Assembly (NCBI GenBank): GCA_017618075.1
Contig: JAFZUY010000010.1
Location: forward strand, 1 to 64,000
Direction: 5' to 3'
Source: Lachnospiraceae bacterium
GTDB taxonomy: Bacteria; Bacillota; Clostridia; Lachnospirales; Lachnospiraceae
DNA length: 64,000 bases
In this document: piece after piece, positions 50,453-59,035 of the stretch
Layout of the letters: every line of letters begins with the position of its first letter
Position numbering within the stretch: position 1 is the stretch's first letter
Program-made: the position numbers and the translations under genes
Notes under the pieces: generated by a model
The model's database searches: none
The model's input: the letters and a program-made list of their open reading frames with translations, nothing else
Told to the model about the DNA's origin: nothing

Positions 50453-52066
50453 TTATTTTCTTCTTTTATGAATTGTAATGATTAAAAAGATACCCATGCC
50501 GAATGCGCCGACAAATCCCGCGAATCCGAGTGCCGGAATGCCAAGGACCTGAGGCTGCATGTTGGTGGTGCAGATCATGGCCGAGCTAATGATTACAGAA
50601 GCCATGATGATGCAAAGAATCATGTCTCCGACCAATATTTCCACTCTCCTCATAAGCGAGTCAAATCCGACGGGTTCGATGTTTATCTTCGTCTGGCCCT
50701 TGATAACCGACTTCATCATATCTGCCGAGAGCGACGGAATCGTGAGAGATTTTTTAGCCGAATCATATACCGCTTTGGCGTCGCCTATCATCTCCTGCTT
50801 TAAGTCAAATTCATTGAGCAGATCCTGCATGACTTTGCCGGAGAAAAGTTCTGCCATATTTACGTCTACATTAAGGCTTGTGACCACACCCTCAATTGTA
50901 ACAAGTGCACGGACAAGCATTGAAAAACCTCTCGGAAGCGAAATGCCGTGAGCGGCCGCAAGTTCGACCACATCGTTTAAAAGCTCGCCCATATTGAGGT
51001 CCTCAAGACTCATGGAGCAGTAACGGTCCATCATATCGTCGATGTCGTTAAAGAGTTCCGGATGGTTGATTTCCTTCTGCGGTTTTCCTAAGGAAAGAAC
51101 CGCATTTTTCATCAGATTGACATCCTTTTGAACTACCGCTGTGATGGCGGTTTTAAGGATGTTCTGCTCTTTTTTGCCAAATCGGCCGACCATGCCCCAG
51201 TCAAGCCATACAATCTTGCCGTTTAAAATCTCAAGATTTCCCTGATGGGGATCTGCATGGAACAGTCCGTCGTCGAGTACCTGTTTTAAAAAGTTATTTA
51301 CAAGCTTGGTTGCAACTTCCTTGCGGTCATACCCTTCGCTGTCGAGTTTCTCTATATTGCCGATAGAAAAGCCGTCGATATAGCTCATAGTAAGGACACG
51401 CTGTGTGGTGTAATCCTCTTCGATTACAGGACATGTTACATAATTGATGCCTTCCATATTGCGGGCAAATTCCAGCGTGGTTTCAGCCTCAATACGGAAA
51501 TCCAGTTCGTTAATTGAAACCTCTTTTAACTCCTCGACCAGCATGTTAAAGTCTATGGTCTGGTTTATCGGAGAGATCTTGGCCATCTTGGCAGCCTTGG
51601 TTAAAAGCGCAAAATCCTTCATCATCATATCAGCCACGTAAGGGCGCTGAACTTTGATGACAACTCTTCTTCCGTCAGGAAGGACGGCTGCATGAACCTG
51701 CGCTATGGATGCGCTGCCTAAAGGTTTTTCGTCTATGGATTTAAAGAGTTCGTTAATCGGTTTGCCGAGTTCGCTCTCTATTTCTTTTTTAATAATTTCT
51801 ATATCAAGCGGTTTTACATACGCACGTAAAAGTTCAAGTTCCTTGCAGTATTCCTTGGGAAGAAAGTCTCCTCTTGAACTCATTATCTGACCGATTTTTA
51901 TAAAAGTCGGACCGAGGTCCTCTAAGATATGTCTTAAGTTCTCGGGTGTCAGACCGTTTTTTACGATATTGTGTTTTCTAATAACACTTAAAATTTCTTC
52001 GAGACGCTTGGTCTCATCAAACATTTCGCGGGGGATGCTTCGTAACTTCATTTCAGTTCTGGTCAT
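50453..52066 (-). CDS. ABC1/UbiB atypical kinase family protein
   Basis: From ATG 52066 (GGAGG 8 nt upstream; the GTG three codons earlier lies in the ribosome site) the protein has 537 residues. It has the family KxGQ motif in FIKIGQIMSSR, the alanine-rich loop GSASIAQVHAA, the lysine in VVIKVQRP, the catalytic-loop-like FHADPHQGNLEI and WLDWGMVGRF metal site, and two C-terminal helices at about 480-535. In proteobacteria the family supports ubiquinone synthesis; its role in quinone-poor anaerobes is not established. It overlaps the phasin-like gene by 14 bp. Confidence 0.92.
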   Translation of the reverse strand: MTRTEMKLRSIPREMFDETKRLEEILSVIRKHNIVKNGLTPENLRHILEDLGPTFIKIGQIMSSRGDFLPKEYCKELELLRAYVKPLDIEIIKKEIESELGKPINELFKSIDEKPLGSASIAQVHAAVLPDGRRVVIKVQRPYVADMMMKDFALLTKAAKMAKISPINQTIDFNMLVEELKEVSINELDFRIEAETTLEFARNMEGINYVTCPVIEEDYTTQRVLTMSYIDGFSIGNIEKLDSEGYDRKEVATKLVNNFLKQVLDDGLFHADPHQGNLEILNGKIVWLDWGMVGRFGKKEQNILKTAITAVVQKDVNLMKNAVLSLGKPQKEINHPELFNDIDDMMDRYCSMSLEDLNMGELLNDVVELAAAHGISLPRGFSMLVRALVTIEGVVTSLNVDVNMAELFSGKVMQDLLNEFDLKQEMIGDAKAVYDSAKKSLTIPSLSADMMKSVIKGQTKINIEPVGFDSLMRRVEILVGDMILCIIMASVIISSAMICTTNMQPQVLGIPALGFAGFVGAFGMGIFLIITIHKRRK

Positions 52067-52463
52067 CTTCTGCACCTCCTTCCGCTGTATGAATACTTAT
52101 GGCCTTTCTGCCGTCGTCTTCTTTTATGGCTTCTACGGATACTTCTTTGGTTCCGTAAACGGGAGTCTTTGACAGTTCGAGATTTCTTTCTATTACTTTT
52201 CCGTCTTCGTCCTTAACTTCATTAAAATAAAGGCTCTTTCCGTCTCCGAGATCAAGCGAATTGTCTTCTCTCTTTCGCTCTTCTCTTTTACGCATGATTT
52301 CTTCGCGATTGCCGTTATAAAGGAGCTCTTCGTTGTCAACATTTCCCAAGCCCAGCACTTCGCTTCCGCGGCGAAGCAGGTCTTTTATTTCTTCGTTTTG
52401 TTCATCTATGGTTCCTAGTCCGGCAAGAATAATTTTTTTGGTCACATCAGTTACCATACTCAT
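52053..52463 (-). CDS. Phasin-like protein of unknown function
   Basis: The 136-residue protein (start ATG 52463 with AAGGTGA upstream; the frame extends to a TTG at 52499) begins with VTKKIILAGLGTIDEQNEEIKDLLRRG, a helix like that of phasin/PhaF-type proteins, followed by a charged, Lys/Glu-rich region and a beta-rich C terminus. Genes of this kind are frequently found before ABC1-kinase genes in Clostridia. It overlaps that gene by 14 bp. The function is inferred only loosely. Confidence 0.65.
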   Translation of the reverse strand: MSMVTDVTKKIILAGLGTIDEQNEEIKDLLRRGSEVLGLGNVDNEELLYNGNREEIMRKREERKREDNSLDLGDGKSLYFNEVKDEDGKVIERNLELSKTPVYGTKEVSVEAIKEDDGRKAISIHTAEGGAEDDQN

Positions 52464-52563
52464 GATTAAATCACCTTCTTTTTTCCGTCCTTTAATCAAA
52501 AACTCATATTAAATATATTATACTTCTTCCCACAAAAAATAAAAGCCAGGATACTCAATATCC

Positions 52564-52591
52564 TTGACTTCACAAATGATTGGTTTATAAT
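52564..52591 (+). promoter_or_regulatory. Antitoxin RNA promoter
   Basis: TTGACT (52564-52569) and TATAAT (52586-52591) are 16 bp apart. It points toward the toxin gene from its 3' side. Confidence 0.8.
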
Positions 52592-52597
52592 AATTAT

Positions 52598-52678
52598 AGG
52601 TGCTACCGATAGACGGTTGCCCTTGAGTTATTTAAAATGAATTAAAATAATCGCCGGCTAGGGCGGTTATTTTTTTGT
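52598..52678 (+). ncRNA. Predicted antitoxin RNA of a type I toxin-antitoxin locus
   Basis: A transcript from the 52564 promoter would begin near GGTGCTACCGATAGACGG and end at the terminator at 52646-52678, about 80 nt, with no ORF. Its 3' end overlaps and is complementary to the last codons and terminator of the toxin mRNA. Its first 25 nt are nearly the same as the first part of the toxin mRNA (an inverted repeat in the DNA). Boundaries are predicted from the promoter and terminator only. Confidence 0.75.
52646..52678. terminator. Shared bidirectional terminator of toxin mRNA and antitoxin RNA
   Basis: A 10-bp stem (AATAATCGCC / GGCGGTTATT, one G-T pair) with a 6-nt loop is followed by T residues on both strands. 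The toxin stop codon lies inside the stem. Confidence 0.85.
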
Positions 52679-52759
52679 GTCATGACTTATCAAATAAATG
52701 ACAGTCACCAATGCAACAATAAATATTCCAATTTGGATTAAATCCGAATATGAAACCAT
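52667..52759 (-). CDS. Holin-like type I toxin peptide
   Basis: A 30-residue peptide, MVSYSDLIQIGIFIVALVTV followed by IYLISHDTKK, matches the putative holin-like toxin family (TxpA/BsrG-like type I toxins): short, one membrane helix, basic C terminus. An ATG two codons upstream (52765) touches the ribosome site; the second ATG with GGAGG 8 nt upstream and the usual family N terminus is preferred. Such peptides disrupt the membrane when expressed without the antitoxin RNA. It lies between the phasin-like gene and a lipoprotein gene, with its own promoter at 52843-52871 and the antitoxin RNA opposite. Confidence 0.88.
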   Translation of the reverse strand: MVSYSDLIQIGIFIVALVTVIYLISHDTKK

Positions 52760-52766
52760 TGGCATC

Positions 52767-52810
52767 CCCTCCTTTCAAAAAGATTGGAGGGCCACACCCT
52801 CCGAAGAGGG
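52767..52810 (-). promoter_or_regulatory. Toxin mRNA leader with four alternating complementary segments
   Basis: On the minus strand, segments are CCCTC (52806-52810), GGAGGG (52797-52802), CCCTCC (52786-52791) and GGAGGG (52767-52772, the ribosome site). Segments 1-2 can form a stem closed by a TTCG tetraloop and 3-4 a hairpin that hides the ribosome site; alternatively segments 2-3 pair and leave it free. This is a switch-like arrangement that may control toxin translation. Confidence 0.6.
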
Positions 52811-52842
52811 CAACCGCCTACCGTTATTGGTAGCACTTTCTC

Positions 52843-52871
52843 ATTCTACCAAATATCTTTTTTATTGTAAA
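52843..52871 (-). promoter_or_regulatory. Toxin promoter
   Basis: On the minus strand TTTACA (52866-52871) and TAGAAT (52843-52848) are 17 bp apart; the start site falls at about 52836, where the GTGCTACC sequence begins. Confidence 0.8.
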
Positions 52872-52920
52872 TAATTAACAATAAATAAATATTTTTATTG
52901 TTATTTTATACAAACATTTT

Positions 52921-54441
52921 TTATTCTTCCTCATAATTCATGGATTCGAGGAATACTCCGAAGGACTTCGCCATATTTTCGATTGTAACATCGTCAAACC
53001 ATAAAAGATTGACGGTTTTATCGGCATCATCTCTAACATGATTCATTAATATTGAGTAATCAACAGATTTTATCTCATTCTCATTATCATCGAAGTAAGT
53101 GGCTTTCCTGCCGTCTTCGTCTTCGATTAATTCCTGTGCACTGACTTTTTCAAATACTACGGAATTTATCTGGATTGAAATGTAATAATTTTGAATAAAA
53201 TAAGTGTCTTCACTGTAATTTGTTTTACCCTCTGCCAGATACCTGTATATATCCTGATATTTGTTATAAGAATAGAAGCAAAGTAGTTCATTCATATCGT
53301 ACAAAGCCGGCTGTATGGATGTATTATTTGTTTTCACCCTTTGTATGCTTCTGTCTTCTGTGGTTTCATAAATATATAAGAAACAGGTGTCATCTTTATC
53401 GCGCCCCGAAACTATCACTTCGGGACAGCCGTTCATATCAAGATCGGTAATAGCATATTTATATATAAGTTCGGCCTTTTCTTCGTTCTCAGTCTCATCT
53501 GTTTCTTCATTTTCAGCTGTATCTGAATCTTCCGGCTCAATTTCGTCTGCTTCAACACAAATCTCGTCAATTTCCCACTCATCCGCATTTTCAAAAAGAA
53601 CATTTATAGGCTGAACATATTCAATATCTACACTCCCCCAGACTTTCTCATCCATAAGATAATAAGTTCTCGATTCACACTCAAACGATTTATAGTCCTC
53701 GGAAAATGCTGCTTCAAAGGAGTAGTATGCTCCCCATCCACCATCCGGCGCTTCATACATTTCTATTCTGTTTTCATCTTCCGACAGCCACTTAAAAGAG
53801 ATGCCGGGACATTCGGTAAATTCGTTCCTCTTTCCATCATAAAAGAGTAAATAACTGCCTGTGTACTCCTCATCGGATATGTTAAAGTAAGAACCGTCTT
53901 CGCTGATCCATTTGCCCTTTATTGTCGCAAGAATATTGTCACTTACTTCCCGGGCGATTTTGATGTTCTCCTGTATCTTGTATTCATTTATTGCCTGATT
54001 TCTCTGCTCTTCGAGTGTATAGTATTTTTCCTTATCTCCCGAATAATCAACCCATCCGAGATCGTCAGCCCAGTAGCGCCAGATTGTTGCGTACTCTTTG
54101 GAGTCGAGATATCTGAATTCTACATCAAGCCAATTGCTTGTTGCACTAACGGAAGTAATTGCCGAAGGATCATCATAATAAATTATCAGGGTTTTGTTTT
54201 TTACTTCCTCTTCATAATCCCGTACATTTTCTACACCAAACCAAAAATTATCAAGATTGTATTCACCTTTAAAAGTGATTTCCACCCTGTCATCATAATA
54301 TTCGGTTTTGGTTATATACAAATTATCACAATGTTTGATGTCTTTTATGTTGTAAGTATATGTATTTAGTTTTTTTCCGCAGCCTGCAATAAAAAGAACA
54401 TTTAAAAGCACTGCAAATATCAATAATAGTTTGTTCTTCAT
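52921..54441 (-). CDS. Lipoprotein of unknown function
   Basis: From ATG 54441 (AGGGAGGG upstream) the protein has 506 residues with a lipoprotein signal (MKNKLLLIFAVLLNVLF..., lipobox IAGC). It is acidic, with a low-complexity D/E/T stretch near residue 310 (EPEDSDTAENEETDETE). Two sub-regions resemble domains in other Lachnospiraceae lipoproteins: a beta-rich N-terminal half with GKWISEDGSYFNIS and a C-terminal part with KYAITDLDMNGCPEVIVSG, like the calcium-binding DxDxNG loop in repeats of cell-surface proteins. Function unknown. Confidence 0.75.
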   Translation of the reverse strand: MKNKLLLIFAVLLNVLFIAGCGKKLNTYTYNIKDIKHCDNLYITKTEYYDDRVEITFKGEYNLDNFWFGVENVRDYEEEVKNKTLIIYYDDPSAITSVSATSNWLDVEFRYLDSKEYATIWRYWADDLGWVDYSGDKEKYYTLEEQRNQAINEYKIQENIKIAREVSDNILATIKGKWISEDGSYFNISDEEYTGSYLLFYDGKRNEFTECPGISFKWLSEDENRIEMYEAPDGGWGAYYSFEAAFSEDYKSFECESRTYYLMDEKVWGSVDIEYVQPINVLFENADEWEIDEICVEADEIEPEDSDTAENEETDETENEEKAELIYKYAITDLDMNGCPEVIVSGRDKDDTCFLYIYETTEDRSIQRVKTNNTSIQPALYDMNELLCFYSYNKYQDIYRYLAEGKTNYSEDTYFIQNYYISIQINSVVFEKVSAQELIEDEDGRKATYFDDNENEIKSVDYSILMNHVRDDADKTVNLLWFDDVTIENMAKSFGVFLESMNYEEE

Positions 54442-54609
54442 GGTCTGCCCTCCCTGCGCCATCTGCTTTATGTAACAGATACGATTGAGCAATCTTAATT
54501 TATTGACTTTTTTTATTTTTTACCATAAATAATATTTTCTATATTCGTATGTATGATAGAAAACCCCATACTATATTTATTTTACATCGTTTAACGGAGG
54601 GAATAAAGA

Positions 54610-55557
54610 ATGAAAAAGAGCTCTATTAAATCACTGGTTTATGGCCTGACGGTAGCTATTGCGGCTGCAGGAATGTTAATCGGATGTGCAAATTCTGCTT
54701 CCGCACCAGTTGAATTGGAATCCATAGATACGCTACTTGAAGCCGACCCGATCATAAAAGAAACTGAAGATGAAGTTTTAGCTGATGACACTTCTAATGA
54801 AAACGAACCGGAAAAGGAATATAAAGAAGTTAACGGAACCGGCTATGTCGGCGATTATAAATATATTCTTGAAGGAGCGGAGGAAAACGGTCCCGACTAC
54901 GACCGCGGATGGTTTCTTGAAACCGCTGACGGCACCAATGAATGCATAATCGTAATCTGCTCCGGCAAAAAAAGCACGGGCGGATATTCAATAAAAATCG
55001 TCGATATGGATTATGAAGAAAACGATGATCTTGTAACAATCACCGTAAATGAAGCATCCCCCGAAGGAGCAACAGTAACCGACGCTTTTACATGGCCCAC
55101 CTGCTATATTTACTTTAGTGCACGTCCTAAGAATGTTAAGGTTGTAAACACTGACGGAGATGAATTGACTTATCAGGGCGGATACCAGGAAGAATTCGTT
55201 GACGGCAAAGACCATATCGCGGTTTTCATCGCAGGCGCAGGAGAAATCTCACAGAAGACCTATGTCTATAAAACCGATGACGGCAGATACCGCTATGTAA
55301 ATGTTACCGCCGTCACCGAAAGCTGGGGAAGCACAAAATGGAAAGAAACACTCAAGGGTTCAGGCGTTGTGGATACAAAAGAAGAAATCGTCGAAGTAGC
55401 AAAAATGCATAATTCCTGCGGAACCGTAATGTATACAGGTGAATTTACACCCATAGATCTTTCGGAATTGGAATCAGGCGGTACGATAGAAGTTCCTCTT
55501 GTCGATATCTATTCCCTATATCATACTGCCGAAGATTTTTTAAACAGTGATTACTAA
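54610..55557 (+). CDS. Lipoprotein with PrcB-like C-terminal domain
   Basis: The 315-residue protein has a lipoprotein signal (lipobox LIGC at about residue 26), a 35-residue acidic linker, and a domain with ECIIVICSGKKSTGGYSIKI, then ITVNEASPEGATVTDAF and WPTCYIYFSA, which matches the PrcB_C pattern known from a spirochaete protease complex. A second half from about residue 190 is unrelated and has no recognised domain. ACGGAGGG precedes the ATG. It is divergent from the lipoprotein at 52921. Confidence 0.75.
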   Translation: MKKSSIKSLVYGLTVAIAAAGMLIGCANSASAPVELESIDTLLEADPIIKETEDEVLADDTSNENEPEKEYKEVNGTGYVGDYKYILEGAEENGPDYDRGWFLETADGTNECIIVICSGKKSTGGYSIKIVDMDYEENDDLVTITVNEASPEGATVTDAFTWPTCYIYFSARPKNVKVVNTDGDELTYQGGYQEEFVDGKDHIAVFIAGAGEISQKTYVYKTDDGRYRYVNVTAVTESWGSTKWKETLKGSGVVDTKEEIVEVAKMHNSCGTVMYTGEFTPIDLSELESGGTIEVPLVDIYSLYHTAEDFLNSDY

Positions 55558-55562
55558 AAAAT

Positions 55563-55595
55563 AAACCCGGAGTTTTATCTCCGGGTTTTGTGTTT
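55563..55595. terminator. Bidirectional terminator after the PrcB-like and araD genes
   Basis: AAACCCGGAG (55563-55572) and CTCCGGGTTT (55579-55588) form a perfect 10-bp stem. TTTTGTGTTT follows on the plus strand; the minus-strand side is followed by ATTTTTT. Confidence 0.9.
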
Positions 55596-55598
55596 GTT

Positions 55599-56294
55599 TT
55601 ATTTCTGTCCGTAATATGCGTTTGCGCCGTGCTTTCTGAAATAATGCTTATCCTGCAATTCCTGAGGAGCGCTTATTACTTCATGATTAATCTGCTCGGT
55701 AAAAAGTGCCATCTTGGCAACTTCTTCAAGTACTACTGCATTGTGAACCGCATTGTATGCGTCCTTGCCCCATGCAAAAGGTCCGTGATTCTTGCAGAGA
55801 ACCGCAGGCACTGCCTCGGGATCGATGTTCATTCTTTTGAATTCATCAACGATAAGAATTCCCGTATTAAGCTCATATGCTTCATCAATTTCTTCCTTGG
55901 TAAGATTTCTTACGCAGGGAATACTGCCGTAAAAGTAATCCGCATGAGTAGTTCCGTAGCAGGGAATATCTCTTCCTGCCTGCGCAAAGCTTGTAGCATA
56001 TGTAGAATGTGTATGTACCACTCCGCCAATTTCAGGAAATCCCTTGTAGAGTTCAAGATGTGTGGGTGTATCTGATGAAGGATTAAGTCTTCCTTCAACT
56101 ACGTTGCCATCGAGGTCAACAACAACCATATCCTCAGGTTTCATGACCTCGTAATCTACGCCACTAGGTTTGATAACGAACAAGCCCTTTTCTCTATCAA
56201 TAGCGCTTACATTACCCCAGGTAAAAGTAACTAAGCCATGTTTTGGAAGTAACATGTTCGCCTCATATACTTTTTGTTTCAATTCTTCAAGCAT
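55599..56294 (-). CDS. araD: L-ribulose-5-phosphate 4-epimerase
   Basis: The 231-residue class II aldolase-fold epimerase interconverts L-ribulose-5-P and D-xylulose-5-P. It has the metal ligands H94 and H96 in [16 protein letters not shown], a third histidine in [10 protein letters not shown], and [12 protein letters not shown] near residue 72. Length equals that of E. coli AraD. GGGAAATAG precedes the ATG. It follows the FGGY kinase gene by 38 bp; together they bring a ribulose-type sugar into the pentose phosphate pathway. Confidence 0.93.
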   Translation of the reverse strand: MLEELKQKVYEANMLLPKHGLVTFTWGNVSAIDREKGLFVIKPSGVDYEVMKPEDMVVVDLDGNVVEGRLNPSSDTPTHLELYKGFPEIGGVVHTHSTYATSFAQAGRDIPCYGTTHADYFYGSIPCVRNLTKEEIDEAYELNTGILIVDEFKRMNIDPEAVPAVLCKNHGPFAWGKDAYNAVHNAVVLEEVAKMALFTEQINHEVISAPQELQDKHYFRKHGANAYYGQK

Positions 56295-56332
56295 AATATC
56301 TATTTCCCTTCATTTTATGATTCGCTTAAGTA

Positions 56333-57919
56333 TTACAGTACGTCAACTGCTGCCTTTTCGATTGCAAGACCTGCTTTGTATTTTTCGATGTATGCATCAA
56401 AGCCTGCAACATCACCTGCATCGGGCATGCATTTTTCGCATTTTGCATTTTTGAAGATAACGTCTGATAAGAATTCGCTTAAGGATTTGCCGTTCTTCTT
56501 ATCCATGTATGCAGCAAGGAGTGCGATACCCCATGCGCCGCCTTCGGATGCTGTTTCCATTACGGATACGGGTGCGTTGATGGCTGCAGCTGCAATCTTA
56601 GTGCCTACACCTTTGGTCTTGAAGTATCCGCCGTGACCCCACATTTCGTCTACCTTTACGCCTTCTTCCTTGAGCATTAAGTCAAGGCCGACTTTAAGGG
56701 TAGCCATTGCAGAGTAAAGATTTGATCTCATAAGGTTCGCAAGAGAGAAGTTGTCTTCTGCTGTTCTTGCAAGAACGAGAGCACCTTTTTCGAAACCTGT
56801 AACAGGTTCTCCTGAAAGGTAGTTGTATAAAAGAACTCCGCCGCAGTCCTTATCGCCGTCAAGCGATACGGAATAAAGCTTTGTGAAAAGTTCGTTCATG
56901 TCTACGGTCATTCCGAAGAGTTCCTGGAACTCTTTGAAAATCTTAACCCAGTTGTTAATCTCGGAAGTACAGTTGTTGCAGTGAACCATTCCTACAAGTG
57001 CTCCGTCGGGTGTTGTAACAAGGTCGATTTCGGGATAAACCTTGGATAAATCTTTTTCGAGAACAACCATTGCAAATACGGATGTACCTGCGGAAATATT
57101 ACCTGTTCTTACCTTTACGGAGTTGGTTGCAACCATACCTGTTCCTGCATCGCCTTCGGGAGGACAGAGAGGAATACCTGCTAAAAGATTGCCACTTTCA
57201 TCAAGGAGTGCAGCACCTTCCGGAGTCAAAATACCTGCGTTTTCGCCTGCGGATAAAACTTCGGGAAGAAGATCCTTAAGGCCTTTTGCAAGTGCGGTTT
57301 CTTTTGCAAGAACATCAAACTTTTCAATCATCTTTTCATCGTAATTGCCTGTGCTCATATCGATGGGGAACATACCTGAAGCATCGCCCACACCGAGTAC
57401 TTTCTTTCCTGTCAGTTTCCAGTGAACAAAGCCTGCAAGAGTAGTGAAGAAGTCAATATCTTTTACGTGTTCTTCTTTGTTTAACATTGCCTGATAAAGA
57501 TGGGAAATGCTCCATCTCTGGGGAATGTTGTAATTAAATTCTTTGGTAAGGATTTCTGCAGCTTCGCCCGTGATTGTGTTTCTCCATGTTCTGAAAGGAA
57601 CGAGGAGTTTGTCGTTTGAATCAAATGCAAGATATCCGTGCATCATGGCTGAAATACCGATGCCTGCAAATGATGTTACTGCGATGCCGTATTTTTCTTT
57701 TATGTCTTTTACGAGATCTGAATAGCAGGCCTTTAATCCTGCGAAAATTTCTTCTTCCGAATAGGTCCAGATACCGTCTTTTAAGCTGTTTTCCCAGCCG
57801 AATCCGCCGATAGCGAGTACTTCGCCTGCCTCATCACATGCTACAGCCTTGATTCTCGTTGAACCGAATTCGATTCCGAGATAAGCCTTCCCTGCTTCAA
57901 TTAATTCTTTTGCTCCCAT
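56333..57919 (-). CDS. FGGY-family carbohydrate kinase, probable ribulokinase
   Basis: This 528-residue kinase has the FGGY N-terminal phosphate loop LGIEFGSTRIKAVACD at about residues 13-28, a glycine-rich GTGMVATNSV/TGNISAGTSVFAM region and the C-terminal GHGGYFKTKGVGTKIAAAA. It is longer than xylulokinase and, being next to araD, most probably phosphorylates L-ribulose, but its sequence is not clearly AraB. GGAGG precedes the ATG. Substrate identity is inferred from the neighbour. Confidence 0.85.
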   Translation of the reverse strand: MGAKELIEAGKAYLGIEFGSTRIKAVACDEAGEVLAIGGFGWENSLKDGIWTYSEEEIFAGLKACYSDLVKDIKEKYGIAVTSFAGIGISAMMHGYLAFDSNDKLLVPFRTWRNTITGEAAEILTKEFNYNIPQRWSISHLYQAMLNKEEHVKDIDFFTTLAGFVHWKLTGKKVLGVGDASGMFPIDMSTGNYDEKMIEKFDVLAKETALAKGLKDLLPEVLSAGENAGILTPEGAALLDESGNLLAGIPLCPPEGDAGTGMVATNSVKVRTGNISAGTSVFAMVVLEKDLSKVYPEIDLVTTPDGALVGMVHCNNCTSEINNWVKIFKEFQELFGMTVDMNELFTKLYSVSLDGDKDCGGVLLYNYLSGEPVTGFEKGALVLARTAEDNFSLANLMRSNLYSAMATLKVGLDLMLKEEGVKVDEMWGHGGYFKTKGVGTKIAAAAINAPVSVMETASEGGAWGIALLAAYMDKKNGKSLSEFLSDVIFKNAKCEKCMPDAGDVAGFDAYIEKYKAGLAIEKAAVDVL

Positions 57920-57943
57920 AGTTAACCTCCGTTTATGTGAAAT

Positions 57944-59011
57944 TTAATATACTATCATGTCTCTGCCGTTCTGTTTTCCGAGATACAGTTTCTCGTCGGC
58001 ATCTTTTATGTTGTCTTCAAAAGATTTCGAATAATCGTATTCCGTCAGGCCGTAAGTCATTTTTATCTTAACTTCCTCTTTGCCGTGATTAAGGGTTAAG
58101 TCTTTTACGGCGTCTCTTATGTGTGAGAGTTTGATATATGCATCATCTCCGTTTAAGTCTGCGAAAACGATTAAGAATTCCTCACCGCCCCATCTTGCTA
58201 CGAAGCCGTACTCTTCGGTTTCTTTCTTTAAAACTTCGGAAATCGCCACAAGTACGGTATCGCCGAAATCGTGTCCGTAGGAGTCGTTGATCTTTTTAAA
58301 AAAATCTATGTCTCCGATGCAGATGCTCATCACGCGTCTCTGCAATACTATGTCGTTGACTATTTCCATTGTGCTTCTTCTATTATAAAGACCTGTGAGC
58401 GCATCAACCGAAGCCTGTTTTCTTAGCTGATTGTTGTAGGAAATCAGCTTGTCTTCCATGTGCTGACTCTCTTTGGAAAACGAAAAAGAAATGATTGAAA
58501 CCATTATCACAAAAGCAAGGGCGTTTACAACCTGAATGCTCTTGTCGACATGTTCAATGGATATTTTTCCCTGATTGCCCTTAAAAAAGATAAGGAAAAC
58601 GATAAACATTGCAAAGAGACAGAAATCGAGCAGAACCTTTTTTCTGTTGTAGCCCGCCTCGCCGAACGAATACATAATTACCAAGAGAATTAAGAAAAAC
58701 TGGAAACCGCCTTCCCAGCCGAACAATACGACTGCGGCCGTTATCCAGAGCGCTTTCTGGAATACAAAAATTGTAAGTATGATAAGCTTTCTCGCATTGT
58801 AGGAAATGTAAAAAGTAATACCGTCGACAACAAGCATTACGCCCCAGAATACGGATCCCGGAGACGATTTTATAAAACACGCATCCAGCACAAGATTAAA
58901 GAGCGAAACGCACATAAAGATAAGCACCATCTGTCTGATGATTACTGTCATACGCTTGCTCTCGTTTTTGTGTTTTGTGTCTTTGTTGATTAAATCAAAT
59001 AACTTACCCAT
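57944..59011 (-). CDS. Membrane diguanylate cyclase (GGDEF)
   Basis: The protein has six predicted N-terminal helices (about residues 28-200) and a C-terminal GGDEF domain with DALTGLYNRRS, GDIDFFKKINDSYGHDFGD and the active-site GGEEF, with a final DEKLYLGKQNGRD. It should make cyclic di-GMP. No I-site RxxD is evident before GGEEF. ATG 59011 (355 residues) is used, although a TTG five codons upstream is also open; neither has a good ribosome site. It follows trkH by about 25 bp. Confidence 0.88.
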   Translation of the reverse strand: MGKLFDLINKDTKHKNESKRMTVIIRQMVLIFMCVSLFNLVLDACFIKSSPGSVFWGVMLVVDGITFYISYNARKLIILTIFVFQKALWITAAVVLFGWEGGFQFFLILLVIMYSFGEAGYNRKKVLLDFCLFAMFIVFLIFFKGNQGKISIEHVDKSIQVVNALAFVIMVSIISFSFSKESQHMEDKLISYNNQLRKQASVDALTGLYNRRSTMEIVNDIVLQRRVMSICIGDIDFFKKINDSYGHDFGDTVLVAISEVLKKETEEYGFVARWGGEEFLIVFADLNGDDAYIKLSHIRDAVKDLTLNHGKEEVKIKMTYGLTEYDYSKSFEDNIKDADEKLYLGKQNGRDMIVY

Positions 59012-59035
59012 ACAGCTTTTTGCCAAAATTTATAA

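Noticed and set aside
52550-52566. Hairpin AGGATACTCAATATCCT as a second terminator
   Set aside because: The stem is only six pairs and lies within the antitoxin promoter region; the shared terminator at 52646-52678 accounts for both RNAs.
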